A stretch of 64,000 bases of DNA from Onthomorpha sp937906975. Lineage in GTDB: Bacteria > Bacteroidota > Bacteroidia > Bacteroidales > P3. The notes beneath the pieces are model-generated. The model did not search any database and had not been told where the DNA came from. It was given only the letters and a program-made list of their open reading frames with translations. The position numbers were made by a program, and so were the translations under genes. The first letter of the stretch is position 1; every line of letters begins with the position of its first letter. Below are positions 1 through 7,146 of this stretch, piece by piece. The DNA lies in NCBI GenBank assembly GCA_045614605.1, contig JAZLDH010000015.1, forward strand, positions 1 to 64,000. The letters run 5' to 3'.

Positions 1-8
1 ACTAGCCT

Positions 9-57
9 TATATCATATCAAAACAGAAGCTCAAAGCTTCTGTTTTGATATGATATA
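9..57. repeat. 22-bp perfect inverted repeat at window edge
   Basis: Two perfectly complementary 22-nt arms (9-30 and 36-57) flank the 5-nt loop TCAAA. The stem is AT-rich with a GC-containing tip (AGAAGC/GCTTCT). It lies beyond the 3' end of the minus-strand DUF1016 remnant, so it may be a bidirectional terminator, or one end of a small mobile element. There is no immediate T-run on the minus strand; a C5T6 tract follows on the plus strand. Confidence 0.7.
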
Positions 58-74
58 ATCCCCCTTTTTTAATC

Positions 75-138
75 AATATCATGAATTTTGACCATTAGAG
101 CAATTTTGACTAAAAATATCATGAATTTTGACCATTAG
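75..138. repeat. 24-bp direct repeat, two copies, at broken end of DUF1016 gene
   Basis: Identical 24-nt copies lie at 75-98 and 115-138 with a 40-bp period. The second copy encodes the last residues and the stop codon (PNGQNS-stop) of the truncated DUF1016 gene on the minus strand. The first copy lies beyond the stop. The reading frame therefore ends inside a repeat and not in conserved protein sequence. Confidence 0.8.
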
Positions 139-796
139 GCCTAAAATCTAATAAATATTCATCTTTGAATGTATTAACTGCTTTTATTACTTGTCGAGAA
201 TTAGGTATTGTTGAAGGAAAATTATTCAGCAGCATTCCTCTGTTATTATATAAATCCGCTTTTATATAGTCCCTTAAAGTATATTTACTCCAAAACCTTG
301 TCGCTGACTGATGTATATAGAATAATCTTGCTTCTAATGTTTTTACTTTGGACATTATCTCAATATGATGACTAAATCCAACAGAAAAAAAGTCTTTCCA
401 ATCAAATTCGTCAGCCAATGGCTGGCGAATTTCTTCAAATAATAAATTTTCATTTAAATCCGATTCTCTATATATTGCTATTGTTTTATTTTCGCCAGCC
501 ATTGGCTGACTATTTATAACACTTGACCATTCTTCATAAAACAATCTCATATTTTTTAGGTTAGATAAGGAAAATCCTCGAAGACCTGGCAATTCTTTTT
601 GTAATTGTTGGCTTATTTTTTCTAATGCTCCTATCCCCCAAAAACCTTTTCGAGAATTTATTGACACATAACGACCAATACCATAGTACAAAGACAATTG
701 TTCTTTATTGACTGAGGATGCTGCTTTATACTGACTACGCAATATTGCTTCTTTTATAACTTTTACAGCTTCAATATATGGTTGTATATTATTCAT
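119..796 (-). pseudogene. YhcG/DUF1016 family protein, C-terminal nuclease domain missing
   Basis: The 225 residues match the N-terminal DUF1016 (YhcG) domain: an early YYGIGRYVS segment, the GFSLSNLKNMRLFYEEW helix pair, and FFSVGFSHHIEIM followed by the EARLFYIHQSA region. Family members are usually about 340-380 residues, with a PDDEXK-type nuclease domain after a conserved hinge resembling 'DPYxLDFL'. Here the hinge FKDEYLLDF is followed by RPNGQNS and a stop encoded by a direct repeat, so the nuclease half is absent. A 20-bp inverted repeat sits inside the gene and encodes the peptides SQPMAGE and RQPLADE. DUF1016 genes are often accessory and near restriction or defence loci. I infer that this is a remnant, although a short functional protein cannot be excluded. 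Confidence 0.75.
410..510. repeat. 20-bp inverted repeat pair inside the DUF1016 gene
   Basis: The arm at 410-429 is perfectly complementary to the arm at 491-510, with 61 bp between them. Each arm carries its own small palindrome, CAGCCA-N-TGGCTG. Both arms are translated in frame, as RQPLADE and SQPMAGE. This is consistent with a short palindromic element inserted in coding sequence, or with an invertible segment. Confidence 0.75.
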
Positions 797-812
797 ATTC
801 TTATTTTTAATA

Positions 813-2033
813 TCATTTTATAAAATCTAAACTAACAAAAGGTTTTATTTTCCTTAATTCTTGCCAAAAATTAGGGAAGGACTTGCTTACGCACTGTGGA
901 TTTTCTATGTTTATTGTTTTGTTTTTTGTGGCAAGTAAGGAAAATGCCATCGCCATTCTATGGTCTTGATAGGTTTTTATTAGTTTTGGGGAATTATCAA
1001 AGTGTATTTGTGTTTTGTCTATGGTTAAGACATTGTTGTTTTCAATGAATTTTATTCCGAATTGTTGTAGTTGCTCTATTGCTTTGTCTAATCTTTGCGA
1101 TTCTTTTAGGTTAAGGGTTTGCAATCCGCTGTATGAGAGTTGCGAAGAGGTGCAAACATCGGCTATTAGCACGGGAAGAAATAGGTCTGGACAGTTTGAG
1201 AAGTCTATTTGTTGTGGTTGTTTTTCTAAGTCAGGGCTATATTCTATGATTGCTCCTTCTTGTGTGTAAGAGGTAAGGACTGAGAAACTTTTGCGAAAGA
1301 TTTTCTCTATTGCTTTGTCGCCTTGCAGGGAGTTTTCTTTTAGTTGGGGTATGAAGATTTTGTGTGTTTTCTCTATTGCTACTAAGGCGTAGAAGAATGA
1401 GGCTGACGACCAATCGGCTTCAAAGGTTTCTTCTTCTATTTTGTATTCTCCTTGTTTGATATTTATGATATTTCCTTGTCGTTCTATATCTATGCCATAG
1501 GTTTTCATCATAGAAAGTGTCATTTCTATGTATGAAAAAGATGTTTGATTGGTTGGATATTCTATTTTCAAGCCTCCTTTGCAGTAAGGGGCTATCATTG
1601 CTATTGCACTTACGATTTGACTGCTTTGTGCGGAGGATAGTTTTATTGTTTTATTGCCTTGTAGTTTTTTCCCTTTGATTGTAAGGGGGAATATCTTTGT
1701 TTCTGAGTTTATTTCTATGTCGGCTCCTAATTGTTTTAATGCTTCAAGCAAGGGAAGTATGGGACGATGATTCATTCTCTGGTCGGCTTCTATTTTCCAT
1801 TCGCCTTCGATTATGGAAAGTAAGGCTATGAGAAATCGTGTTGTAGTCCCTGCGTTGTGGGTGTGGAAAGGGGTGGTGGTTTCTTTTTTAAGGTTTTGCA
1901 ATATGTTTTGTAGCAGGGTGGTGTCCTCTGATTGTGAAAGGTGGTTTAAGGCTATTTTGTTTTGGGATAAATGGTGCATTATCAAAAGCCTATTGCTAAT
2001 GCTTTTGGAATAAGGAAGGGTGATTGTTATCAT
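813..2033 (-). CDS. aroA: 3-phosphoshikimate 1-carboxyvinyltransferase (EPSP synthase)
   Basis: This enzyme transfers enolpyruvate from PEP to shikimate-3-phosphate in the cytoplasmic chorismate (aromatic amino acid) pathway. The 406-residue protein begins with the substrate-binding PYSKSISNRLLI motif. It then has NAGTTTRFL (usual NAGTAxR), DQRMNHRPI near residue 85, and the late DHRMAMAFSLLA motif. Length and motif order fit a full-length, somewhat divergent Bacteroidetes AroA. Its ATG overlaps the stop of the upstream sigma-54 activator by one base (TAATG), so the two are probably cotranscribed and translationally coupled. No other shikimate gene is nearby. Confidence 0.95.
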   Translation of the reverse strand: MITITLPYSKSISNRLLIMHHLSQNKIALNHLSQSEDTTLLQNILQNLKKETTTPFHTHNAGTTTRFLIALLSIIEGEWKIEADQRMNHRPILPLLEALKQLGADIEINSETKIFPLTIKGKKLQGNKTIKLSSAQSSQIVSAIAMIAPYCKGGLKIEYPTNQTSFSYIEMTLSMMKTYGIDIERQGNIINIKQGEYKIEEETFEADWSSASFFYALVAIEKTHKIFIPQLKENSLQGDKAIEKIFRKSFSVLTSYTQEGAIIEYSPDLEKQPQQIDFSNCPDLFLPVLIADVCTSSQLSYSGLQTLNLKESQRLDKAIEQLQQFGIKFIENNNVLTIDKTQIHFDNSPKLIKTYQDHRMAMAFSLLATKNKTINIENPQCVSKSFPNFWQELRKIKPFVSLDFIK

Positions 2034-3226
2034 TAGTTTTTTGTGTTTAGGTCGTATTCTATGAGCTTGCGATAGAGGGTGCGTTCGGAAAAGCCTAATT
2101 CTTTGGCTGCTAAGTTGCGTTTGCCGTTATTTCTTTCCAATGCCTCTATTATGGCTGTGCGTTCTATGTCTTTTATGTTTTGTGGTGAGCTATGAGGTGT
2201 GGTTTCTTTTTTTTCTTCTTCCATTGTTATAAATTCTTCTTCCTCTGTTGAGGGTAGAAGTAGGGAGTTTTGTCTTAGATTTGTGGTTTCAAATAGTTGT
2301 CTTACGATGTTTTTTAGTTGTTCTACTTCGTTTCTTAGTTGCAATACGTCTTTGTGGTTTTGCAATACCATTCTTATTATATCGTCTCTGTTTTCGTAGG
2401 TTTCTTCTCTTTGTTCGGTGAGCATGGGTAGCTTTTCTAAGATTGGTATGTAGTTTTGTAGTGTGGCAAGGTCAATGTTGCGATTCATTTCTAATATGGA
2501 TATTCTTTCGGCTATGTTTTTTAGTTCTCTTACATTGCCTTTCCATCGATAGTTTTTTAGGTATTCTGTTGCTTCTTGTGATAGTGAAATGCGCGGTACT
2601 TGATATTTTTCTGCGTGTTCGGCACAAAAATAGCGAAATAGTAGTGGTATGTCGTCTCTTCTTTCTCTTAGCGAGGGTACGTTTATGATTACTTGGTTTA
2701 GTCTGTAATATAGGTCTTCTCTAAATTTGCCTTTTTCTACTGCTTTATAGAGATTGACATTTGTTGCTGCTATTACTCTTACATCTACCTTTATTGCCTT
2801 GGAAGAGCCTACGGGTATGATTTCTCCATTCTCTAAGATTCTTAGTAATTTTGATTGGGTTGTGATTGGGAGTTCGCCTATTTCATCTAAAAATATTGTT
2901 CCCTTGTCGGCTTCTGCAAAATAGCCTTTTCGGTCTTTGTCTGCTCCTGTGAAAGAGCCTTTTATGTGTCCGAATAGTTCGCTTTCTATTGTTCCTTCTG
3001 GTATTGCAGCACAGTTTACTGCTATGTATTTGTTTTGTTTTCGTTTGCTGTTTTGGTGAATAACTCTTGAAAATACATCTTTCCCTACGCCACTTTCTCC
3101 TGTTATTACTATTGTAGAATCTGTTGGTGCAACTCTTACGGCAATGCTTATCGCCTCGTCTAATTTGGTGTCTTTACCAAATATTCTGAAATTCTTTTTT
3201 ACCTCAGATATATCAATATTTTGCAT
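2033..3226 (-). CDS. Sigma-54-dependent transcriptional activator lacking a sensor domain
   Basis: A 397-residue AAA+ enhancer-binding protein. Walker A is GESGVGKD at about residues 43-50. The sigma-54 contact loop reads GSFTGAD in place of GAFTGA, and Walker B is TIFLDEIGE. A C-terminal Fis-type helix-turn-helix contains NNGKRNLAAKELGFSERTLYRKL. The AAA+ domain starts almost at the N-terminus, so there is no receiver, GAF or PAS domain. Activity is probably controlled by level or by a partner protein. A region of about 100 residues between the AAA+ and HTH parts is charged and of low complexity. It is the first gene of a pair with aroA, with a promoter-like TATCTTTG box at 3247-3254. Its targets cannot be told from this window. 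Confidence 0.9.
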   Translation of the reverse strand: MQNIDISEVKKNFRIFGKDTKLDEAISIAVRVAPTDSTIVITGESGVGKDVFSRVIHQNSKRKQNKYIAVNCAAIPEGTIESELFGHIKGSFTGADKDRKGYFAEADKGTIFLDEIGELPITTQSKLLRILENGEIIPVGSSKAIKVDVRVIAATNVNLYKAVEKGKFREDLYYRLNQVIINVPSLRERRDDIPLLFRYFCAEHAEKYQVPRISLSQEATEYLKNYRWKGNVRELKNIAERISILEMNRNIDLATLQNYIPILEKLPMLTEQREETYENRDDIIRMVLQNHKDVLQLRNEVEQLKNIVRQLFETTNLRQNSLLLPSTEEEEFITMEEEKKETTPHSSPQNIKDIERTAIIEALERNNGKRNLAAKELGFSERTLYRKLIEYDLNTKN

Positions 3227-3246
3227 AATAACTGATTTTGAATTTG

Positions 3247-3254
3247 CAAAGATA
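3247..3254 (-). promoter_or_regulatory. Bacteroidetes -7 promoter box before sigma-54 activator
   Basis: On the minus strand the box reads TATCTTTG, matching the Bacteroidetes -7 consensus TAnnTTTG. It lies about 20 bp upstream of the start codon at 3226. Confidence 0.6.
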
Positions 3255-3281
3255 ATAATTTATGACAATTTGTCAGTAATA

Positions 3282-4349
3282 TTAAAATAAATACCTGAAC
3301 GGAAGAAGGATTACTTCGCTTATGCGTTGGAAAAGCGAGCGATTTTTCCATTCTTGGTAGTTAAATGATGTGCAGTGTTTCATTGTGGAATCAAAGTGCT
3401 CTCTTAATTGTGGTATTATGGCTTTTTCTTTGCCTATTAGGGCTAATTCGTATTGGTATCGAAAGCTCCTGTAATCGAAATTGGCAGAGCTGATTGAGAA
3501 TATCGCATTGTCTATCATCACTGCTTTGGAATGTAGGTTGCTTTTGGTGTAAAAATATATTTTTACGCCTGCCTCGTGTAGTATTCCTAAGAAGTGTCGC
3601 CTGATTATATCAACAAATCTTACGTCTGAATGCTTCGGCATCACTACAATGGTGTTTACGCCTCTTTGTGCTGCTTCTGTGAGTTTTTTTCTAAGATTAT
3701 GCCCCGGTAGGAAATAGGGCGATTCTATTATTATTTCGCTTTTTGCTTGCGAGAGCATTCTTTCGTATTTGGTTTTTATCTTTTGGCGATAGATGTTTGG
3801 AAAATCTTGTATGAATACCCATTCGCCTGAGTGTAGGTGTCGCTTCGAGCCTATGTTTTTAAAGGAATATCTTTCAAATGAGCGGAAACTGTCTTTGAAT
3901 GAGCGTCTGAAAATTGTTAATAGGTCGTCATTTTTTATTCTTATGTTGCATTCTCGCCAGTTTAAGCAGTATGCGGAAATGTTTGAGGAGCCTATGTAGG
4001 CTATTTCTGAGTCTATGATTATTAATTTTCGGTGATTGCGACAGTGATTCTTTGCTAAAAATGCTTTCCCGAATTTCATTTTTCTGTAAATCCTTACCTC
4101 CGCTCCTGCTTTTATTAGTGGCTCAAAAAATGTTTCGTCTCTGCCTGTCCCCCATGCGTCCACAAGTAATTTAACTTCTATGCCTTCTTGCAATTTGTCG
4201 TAAAGAAGTGAACGAAACTTTTCTCCCATGGCGTCTTTGTTGAATCGAAATACTTCAATCCAAACACTCTGCTTTGATTTGTGTATGTCATCAAGCATTG
4301 ACTCGTATAGGAGTAGGTTATCGTCAAAAATCTTAAATTCTTCTTGCAT
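3282..4349 (-). CDS. Cardiolipin synthase-like phospholipase D family protein
   Basis: The 355-residue protein has two PLD catalytic motifs: HCRNHRKLIIIDSEIAYIGS near residue 105 and LHSKAVMIDNAIFSISSANFD near residue 270. Both fit HxK(x)4D, the pair that forms the two-His active site for phosphatidyl transfer. It lacks the two N-terminal membrane helices of E. coli ClsA and is shorter, resembling ClsB-like or minimal Cls enzymes. It probably makes cardiolipin from phosphatidylglycerol, or carries out another phosphatidyl transfer at the inner membrane. It is a single gene, 55 bp downstream of the sigma-54 activator start on the same strand. Confidence 0.85.
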   Translation of the reverse strand: MQEEFKIFDDNLLLYESMLDDIHKSKQSVWIEVFRFNKDAMGEKFRSLLYDKLQEGIEVKLLVDAWGTGRDETFFEPLIKAGAEVRIYRKMKFGKAFLAKNHCRNHRKLIIIDSEIAYIGSSNISAYCLNWRECNIRIKNDDLLTIFRRSFKDSFRSFERYSFKNIGSKRHLHSGEWVFIQDFPNIYRQKIKTKYERMLSQAKSEIIIESPYFLPGHNLRKKLTEAAQRGVNTIVVMPKHSDVRFVDIIRRHFLGILHEAGVKIYFYTKSNLHSKAVMIDNAIFSISSANFDYRSFRYQYELALIGKEKAIIPQLREHFDSTMKHCTSFNYQEWKNRSLFQRISEVILLPFRYLF

Positions 4350-4554
4350 TTACTTGTGATTTATCTTTGTATAACGCAAATAAAACAAAAAAAAGTATAA
4401 AGAAATCTTTTATAGGTCTATTTTTTTGTTTGCTCTGCAAAATTAAAATAATATTTTTAAATTTTTTTCTTGTTTTTAATTGTTTGATTTTCAAACTACA
4501 ATAATTAAAATGCTTAATTTATTTACAAAAATATTAAAAAAAAGTTCAAAAAAA
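4350..4554. other. AT-rich intergenic region upstream of cls-like gene
   Basis: This stretch separates the minus-strand cardiolipin-synthase-like gene from the plus-strand tRNA cluster. It is nearly pure A/T with long A- and T-runs. I see no credible gene in it; an ORF over 4480-4665 runs into the tRNA-Ser and is spurious. Confidence 0.6.
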
Positions 4555-4585
4555 TTTGTGCATTTAAAAAAAAGACGTAATTTTG
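4555..4585 (+). promoter_or_regulatory. Promoter of the tRNA-Ser/Pro/Arg cluster
   Basis: TTTG at 4555-4558 and TAATTTTG at 4578-4585 are separated by exactly 19 bp. This is the Bacteroidetes -33/-7 arrangement. The first tRNA begins about 41 bp downstream. Confidence 0.75.
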
Positions 4586-4626
4586 CAATCCCAATTCACA
4601 AGAAACGTAGTTTTCTTGATAGAATT

Positions 4627-4716
<90 letters not shown>

Positions 4717-4744
4717 AGAAGATTCTAAATTGGGAAAAGGAAAA

Positions 4745-4819
4745 CGGGGTATAGCGTAGTCCGGTTATCGCGCCACATTTGGGATGTGGAGGTCGCAGGT
4801 TCGAATCCTGCTACCCCGA
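4745..4819 (+). tRNA. tRNA-Pro (TGG)
   Basis: The acceptor CGGGGTA (4745-4751) pairs with TACCCCG (4812-4818). The anticodon loop TTTGGGA gives TGG. The T-loop GGTTCGAATCC is intact. It is the second tRNA of the cluster, 29 bp after tRNA-Ser. Confidence 0.97.
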
Positions 4820-4857
4820 CAAAGGAACCAAGAGAATGGTTCTTTTTTTTAAGGGTT

Positions 4858-4931
4858 GGTCTAGTAGCTCAGCTGGATAGAGCAACTGCCTTCTAAGCAG
4901 TAGGTCTCAGGTTCGAATCCTGACTAGATCA
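4858..4931 (+). tRNA. tRNA-Arg (TCT)
   Basis: The acceptor GGTCTAG (4858-4864) pairs with CTAGATC (4924-4930), including one G-T pair. The anticodon loop CTTCTAA gives TCT. D-arm and T-arm are canonical. It is the third tRNA of the cluster. Confidence 0.97.
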
Positions 4932-4932
4932 C

Positions 4933-4973
4933 AAAAAAGAGAGAGAATTTGATTCTCTCTCTCTTTTTTTTTA
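4933..4973. terminator. Bidirectional terminator between tRNA cluster and rng
   Basis: The hairpin AAAAAAGAGAGAGAAT / ATTCTCTCTCTCTTTTTT has a very short loop and T-runs on both strands. It directly follows the tRNA-Arg (plus) and the RNase E/G stop (minus), so it can serve both convergent units. Confidence 0.85.
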
Positions 4974-4979
4974 TGTTTC

Positions 4980-6533
4980 CTACAATTTTACTTCTTCATT
5001 CTCTGCATTCAAAAAGGAATATTCCATAATTCCATAGTCAGATGAAGAAACAACTTTTATTTTGATTCTATACTTTTTCTGCCACTTACGGCGAATAGAT
5101 TTAAATAAGCCTGAAATTATGTATGATCGCACAAAAGGATGAACTATTATGGTAAGAGATTTCTCGTTTTGTTCTTGCGATAAATATTTCACGTCATTTT
5201 CTATTTCATCTACTACTACCATTGATGATTTTATCTTTCCGCTGCCATTGCACAAAGGACAGACTTCTGATAAATCAACATCAACCGCAGGTCTCACCCT
5301 TTGACGGGTGATTTGCATAAGACAAAACTTACTTAAAGGTAAGACTGTATGTTTTGCTTTGTCTTTGCGAAGTTCTTCGTTCATTTTATCAAGAAGAATC
5401 TTTCTGTTTGAGGCTAAATTCAAATCTATAAAGTCTATAACTATGATTCCTCCCAAATCTCTCAATCGCATTTGACGTGCAATCTCAACTGCCGCTTCAC
5501 AATTGACCATAAGGGCGTTTTCTTCTTGATCTTGACCAGATTTTATTCTGTGTCCGCTATTCACATCTATTACGTGCATCGCCTCAGTCTGCTCAATAAC
5601 CAAATAAATCCCACTTCTTATGGTTACAACTTTACCAAAAGAACTGCGAATTTGGTTTGCTACACTGAATTGTTCAAATATTGGCGTTTGCAGTTTGTAG
5701 AGATGTAAAATATCTTCCATCTTTGGGAAAATATTTGAAATATAAGTCTTCAATTCTTCGTACATATCTACATCATTAACATAGATATTGGTAAATTCTT
5801 CTGTAAGCATATCTCTTATCAGCACTGAAGACTTATCCATTTCCGAAATCATTTTGCAAGGTGGTAATGATTTTGGAAGTTTTTTAATCAATTCGTCCCA
5901 TTTTGACATTAAATCTCTCAAATCGTTATCCAAATCTGCAACAGATTGCCCTTCTGCTACTGTTCGGATAATAATTCCAAATCCTTGTGGACGAATGCTG
6001 TGAATCAATTTCTTTAATCGATTCCTTTCTTCTGCATTTTTTATTTTTTGAGAAATAGAAACCTTATTTGAAAAGGGTACTAAAACTAAGAATCTTCCTG
6101 CAAAAGATATTTCTGCACTAAGACGAGGTCCCTTTGTTGAAATAGGCTCTTTGCTTATTTGCACCAAAATCAACTGACCTTGCTTTAAGTGATCGGCAAT
6201 CAAGCCATTTTTTTCCAAATGAGGTTCTTTAAGAGATTCTAAGTTTACATTTTCCAACGAATTGTTGATTCCCATTCTGGTAAATCGCTTCATTGAGGAA
6301 TAATACAAACCTAAATCAAGATAATGTAGGAAACCATCTTTCTCATAACCGACATCAACAAATGCAGCGTTTAGTCCCGGGAAGATTCTTTTAACTTGCC
6401 CAAGATAAATATCGCCGACAATATGTTGCGATTCTGATTTTGAACGATGCAACTCAACTAACTTCTTGTCTTCTAAAAGAGCAATATCAACACCGTTAGC
6501 AGAGGAGGCATCAATAATCAAATCCTTATCCAC
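4980..6533 (-). CDS. rng: Ribonuclease E/G family endoribonuclease
   Basis: A 517-residue Rne/Rng protein that cleaves single-stranded AU-rich RNA, with roles in rRNA maturation and mRNA turnover. An S1-type RNA-binding domain lies near residues 38-130 (GDIYLGQVKRIFPGLNAAFVDVG). The catalytic acidic residues fall in VIDVNSGH and IVIDFIDL. The Zn-link cysteines are in EVCPLCNGSGK near residue 420. There is no long C-terminal scaffold, so it is RNase G-like in size. It follows HU and a small basic peptide on the same strand, a recurrent Bacteroidetes arrangement. A strong hairpin plus T-run ends only 28 nt before the start codon, suggesting attenuation or 5'-UTR autoregulation. Confidence 0.93.
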   Translation of the reverse strand: MDKDLIIDASSANGVDIALLEDKKLVELHRSKSESQHIVGDIYLGQVKRIFPGLNAAFVDVGYEKDGFLHYLDLGLYYSSMKRFTRMGINNSLENVNLESLKEPHLEKNGLIADHLKQGQLILVQISKEPISTKGPRLSAEISFAGRFLVLVPFSNKVSISQKIKNAEERNRLKKLIHSIRPQGFGIIIRTVAEGQSVADLDNDLRDLMSKWDELIKKLPKSLPPCKMISEMDKSSVLIRDMLTEEFTNIYVNDVDMYEELKTYISNIFPKMEDILHLYKLQTPIFEQFSVANQIRSSFGKVVTIRSGIYLVIEQTEAMHVIDVNSGHRIKSGQDQEENALMVNCEAAVEIARQMRLRDLGGIIVIDFIDLNLASNRKILLDKMNEELRKDKAKHTVLPLSKFCLMQITRQRVRPAVDVDLSEVCPLCNGSGKIKSSMVVVDEIENDVKYLSQEQNEKSLTIIVHPFVRSYIISGLFKSIRRKWQKKYRIKIKVVSSSDYGIMEYSFLNAENEEVKL

Positions 6534-6560
6534 TCGAATACAATTTTAAGATGATTAAAC

Positions 6561-6607
6561 AAAAAAAATATTGCGAAACATAAGAATATGTCTAAATGTT
6601 TCGCAAT
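6561..6607 (-). terminator. Hairpin plus T8 directly upstream of rng (terminator or attenuator)
   Basis: On the minus strand ATTGCGAAACAT (6607-6596) and ATGTTTCGCAAT (6581-6570) form a perfect 12-bp stem with a 14-nt loop, followed by eight T residues. It sits between the 29-residue peptide gene and rng, with the T-run ending 28 nt before the rng ATG. No TAnnTTTG box fits in the remaining gap. Confidence 0.8.
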
Positions 6608-6640
6608 AACCTTACATAGACACTAAGTCCAAAAGAAAAA

Positions 6641-6730
6641 TTATTTCTTTTTATGTCTATTCTTTCTTAAACGTTTTTTACGTTTGTGAGTAGCCATTTT
6701 ATGACCTTTTCTCTTTTTTCCGCTTGGCAT
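6641..6730 (-). CDS. 29-residue basic peptide, AURKAIP1/COX24-type ribosomal protein
   Basis: A short ORF encodes MPSGKKRKGHKMATHKRK followed by KRLRKNRHKKK and stop: about half Lys/Arg, with four His. Peptides of this type (MPxGKKRKxHKxATHKRKKR) are conserved across Bacteroidetes and are annotated as AURKAIP1/COX24-domain proteins, related to the mitochondrial small-subunit protein mS38. A ribosome-associated role is likely from that relationship. It lies 22 bp after HU and 107 bp before rng, all on the minus strand, and is followed by the hairpin at 6561-6607. It is short enough to be missed by gene callers. Confidence 0.88.
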   Translation of the reverse strand: MPSGKKRKGHKMATHKRKKRLRKNRHKKK

Positions 6731-6752
6731 AACTTCAAATATTATTTAATGC

Positions 6753-7052
6753 TTATTTTACTTGTTTTACATTTTTCTTAACTGATTCCATAAATACCTT
6801 TGCAGGTTTGAAAGATGGAATGTAGTGTGCAGGTATTATTATTGTAGTGTTTTTAGAAATATTTCTACCTGTCTTTTCAGCTCTTTTCTTAACTATGAAG
6901 CTTCCAAATCCTCTTAAATACACATTTTCAGCATTTTCTCTTGTCAAAGCTTCTTTTAAAACTGTCATAAAAGCTTCTACTGACTCTTGAACTACCATCT
7001 TTTCTATGCCTGTTCTGTGTGCAATTTCTGCAACGATTTCTGCTTTTGTCAT
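6753..7052 (-). CDS. HU-family DNA-binding protein
   Basis: A 99-residue nucleoid protein starting MTKAEIVAEIAHRTGI. The conserved core is RGFGSFIVKKRAEKTGRNISKNTTIIIPA, followed by PSFKPAKVFMESV. The DNA-wrapping beta arm carries GRNISKN in place of GRNPxTG, a common Bacteroidetes variant. It binds DNA as a dimer without strong sequence specificity. It is first in the HU / small basic peptide / rng group, with its own promoter at 7114-7143. Confidence 0.95.
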   Translation of the reverse strand: MTKAEIVAEIAHRTGIEKMVVQESVEAFMTVLKEALTRENAENVYLRGFGSFIVKKRAEKTGRNISKNTTIIIPAHYIPSFKPAKVFMESVKKNVKQVK

Positions 7053-7113
7053 TTCTCTTTTACGTTATTTAGTTACTTTAATTATCTATAAAAAAAATTT
7101 CAAATAGGGTTTG

Positions 7114-7143
7114 CAAAGATACAAAAAAAGTTTGAATAACAAA
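7114..7143 (-). promoter_or_regulatory. Promoter of the HU gene
   Basis: On the minus strand TTTG (7143-7140) and TATCTTTG (7121-7114) are separated by 18 bp. The -7 box is about 60 bp upstream of the HU start. Confidence 0.7.
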
Positions 7144-7146
7144 ATA

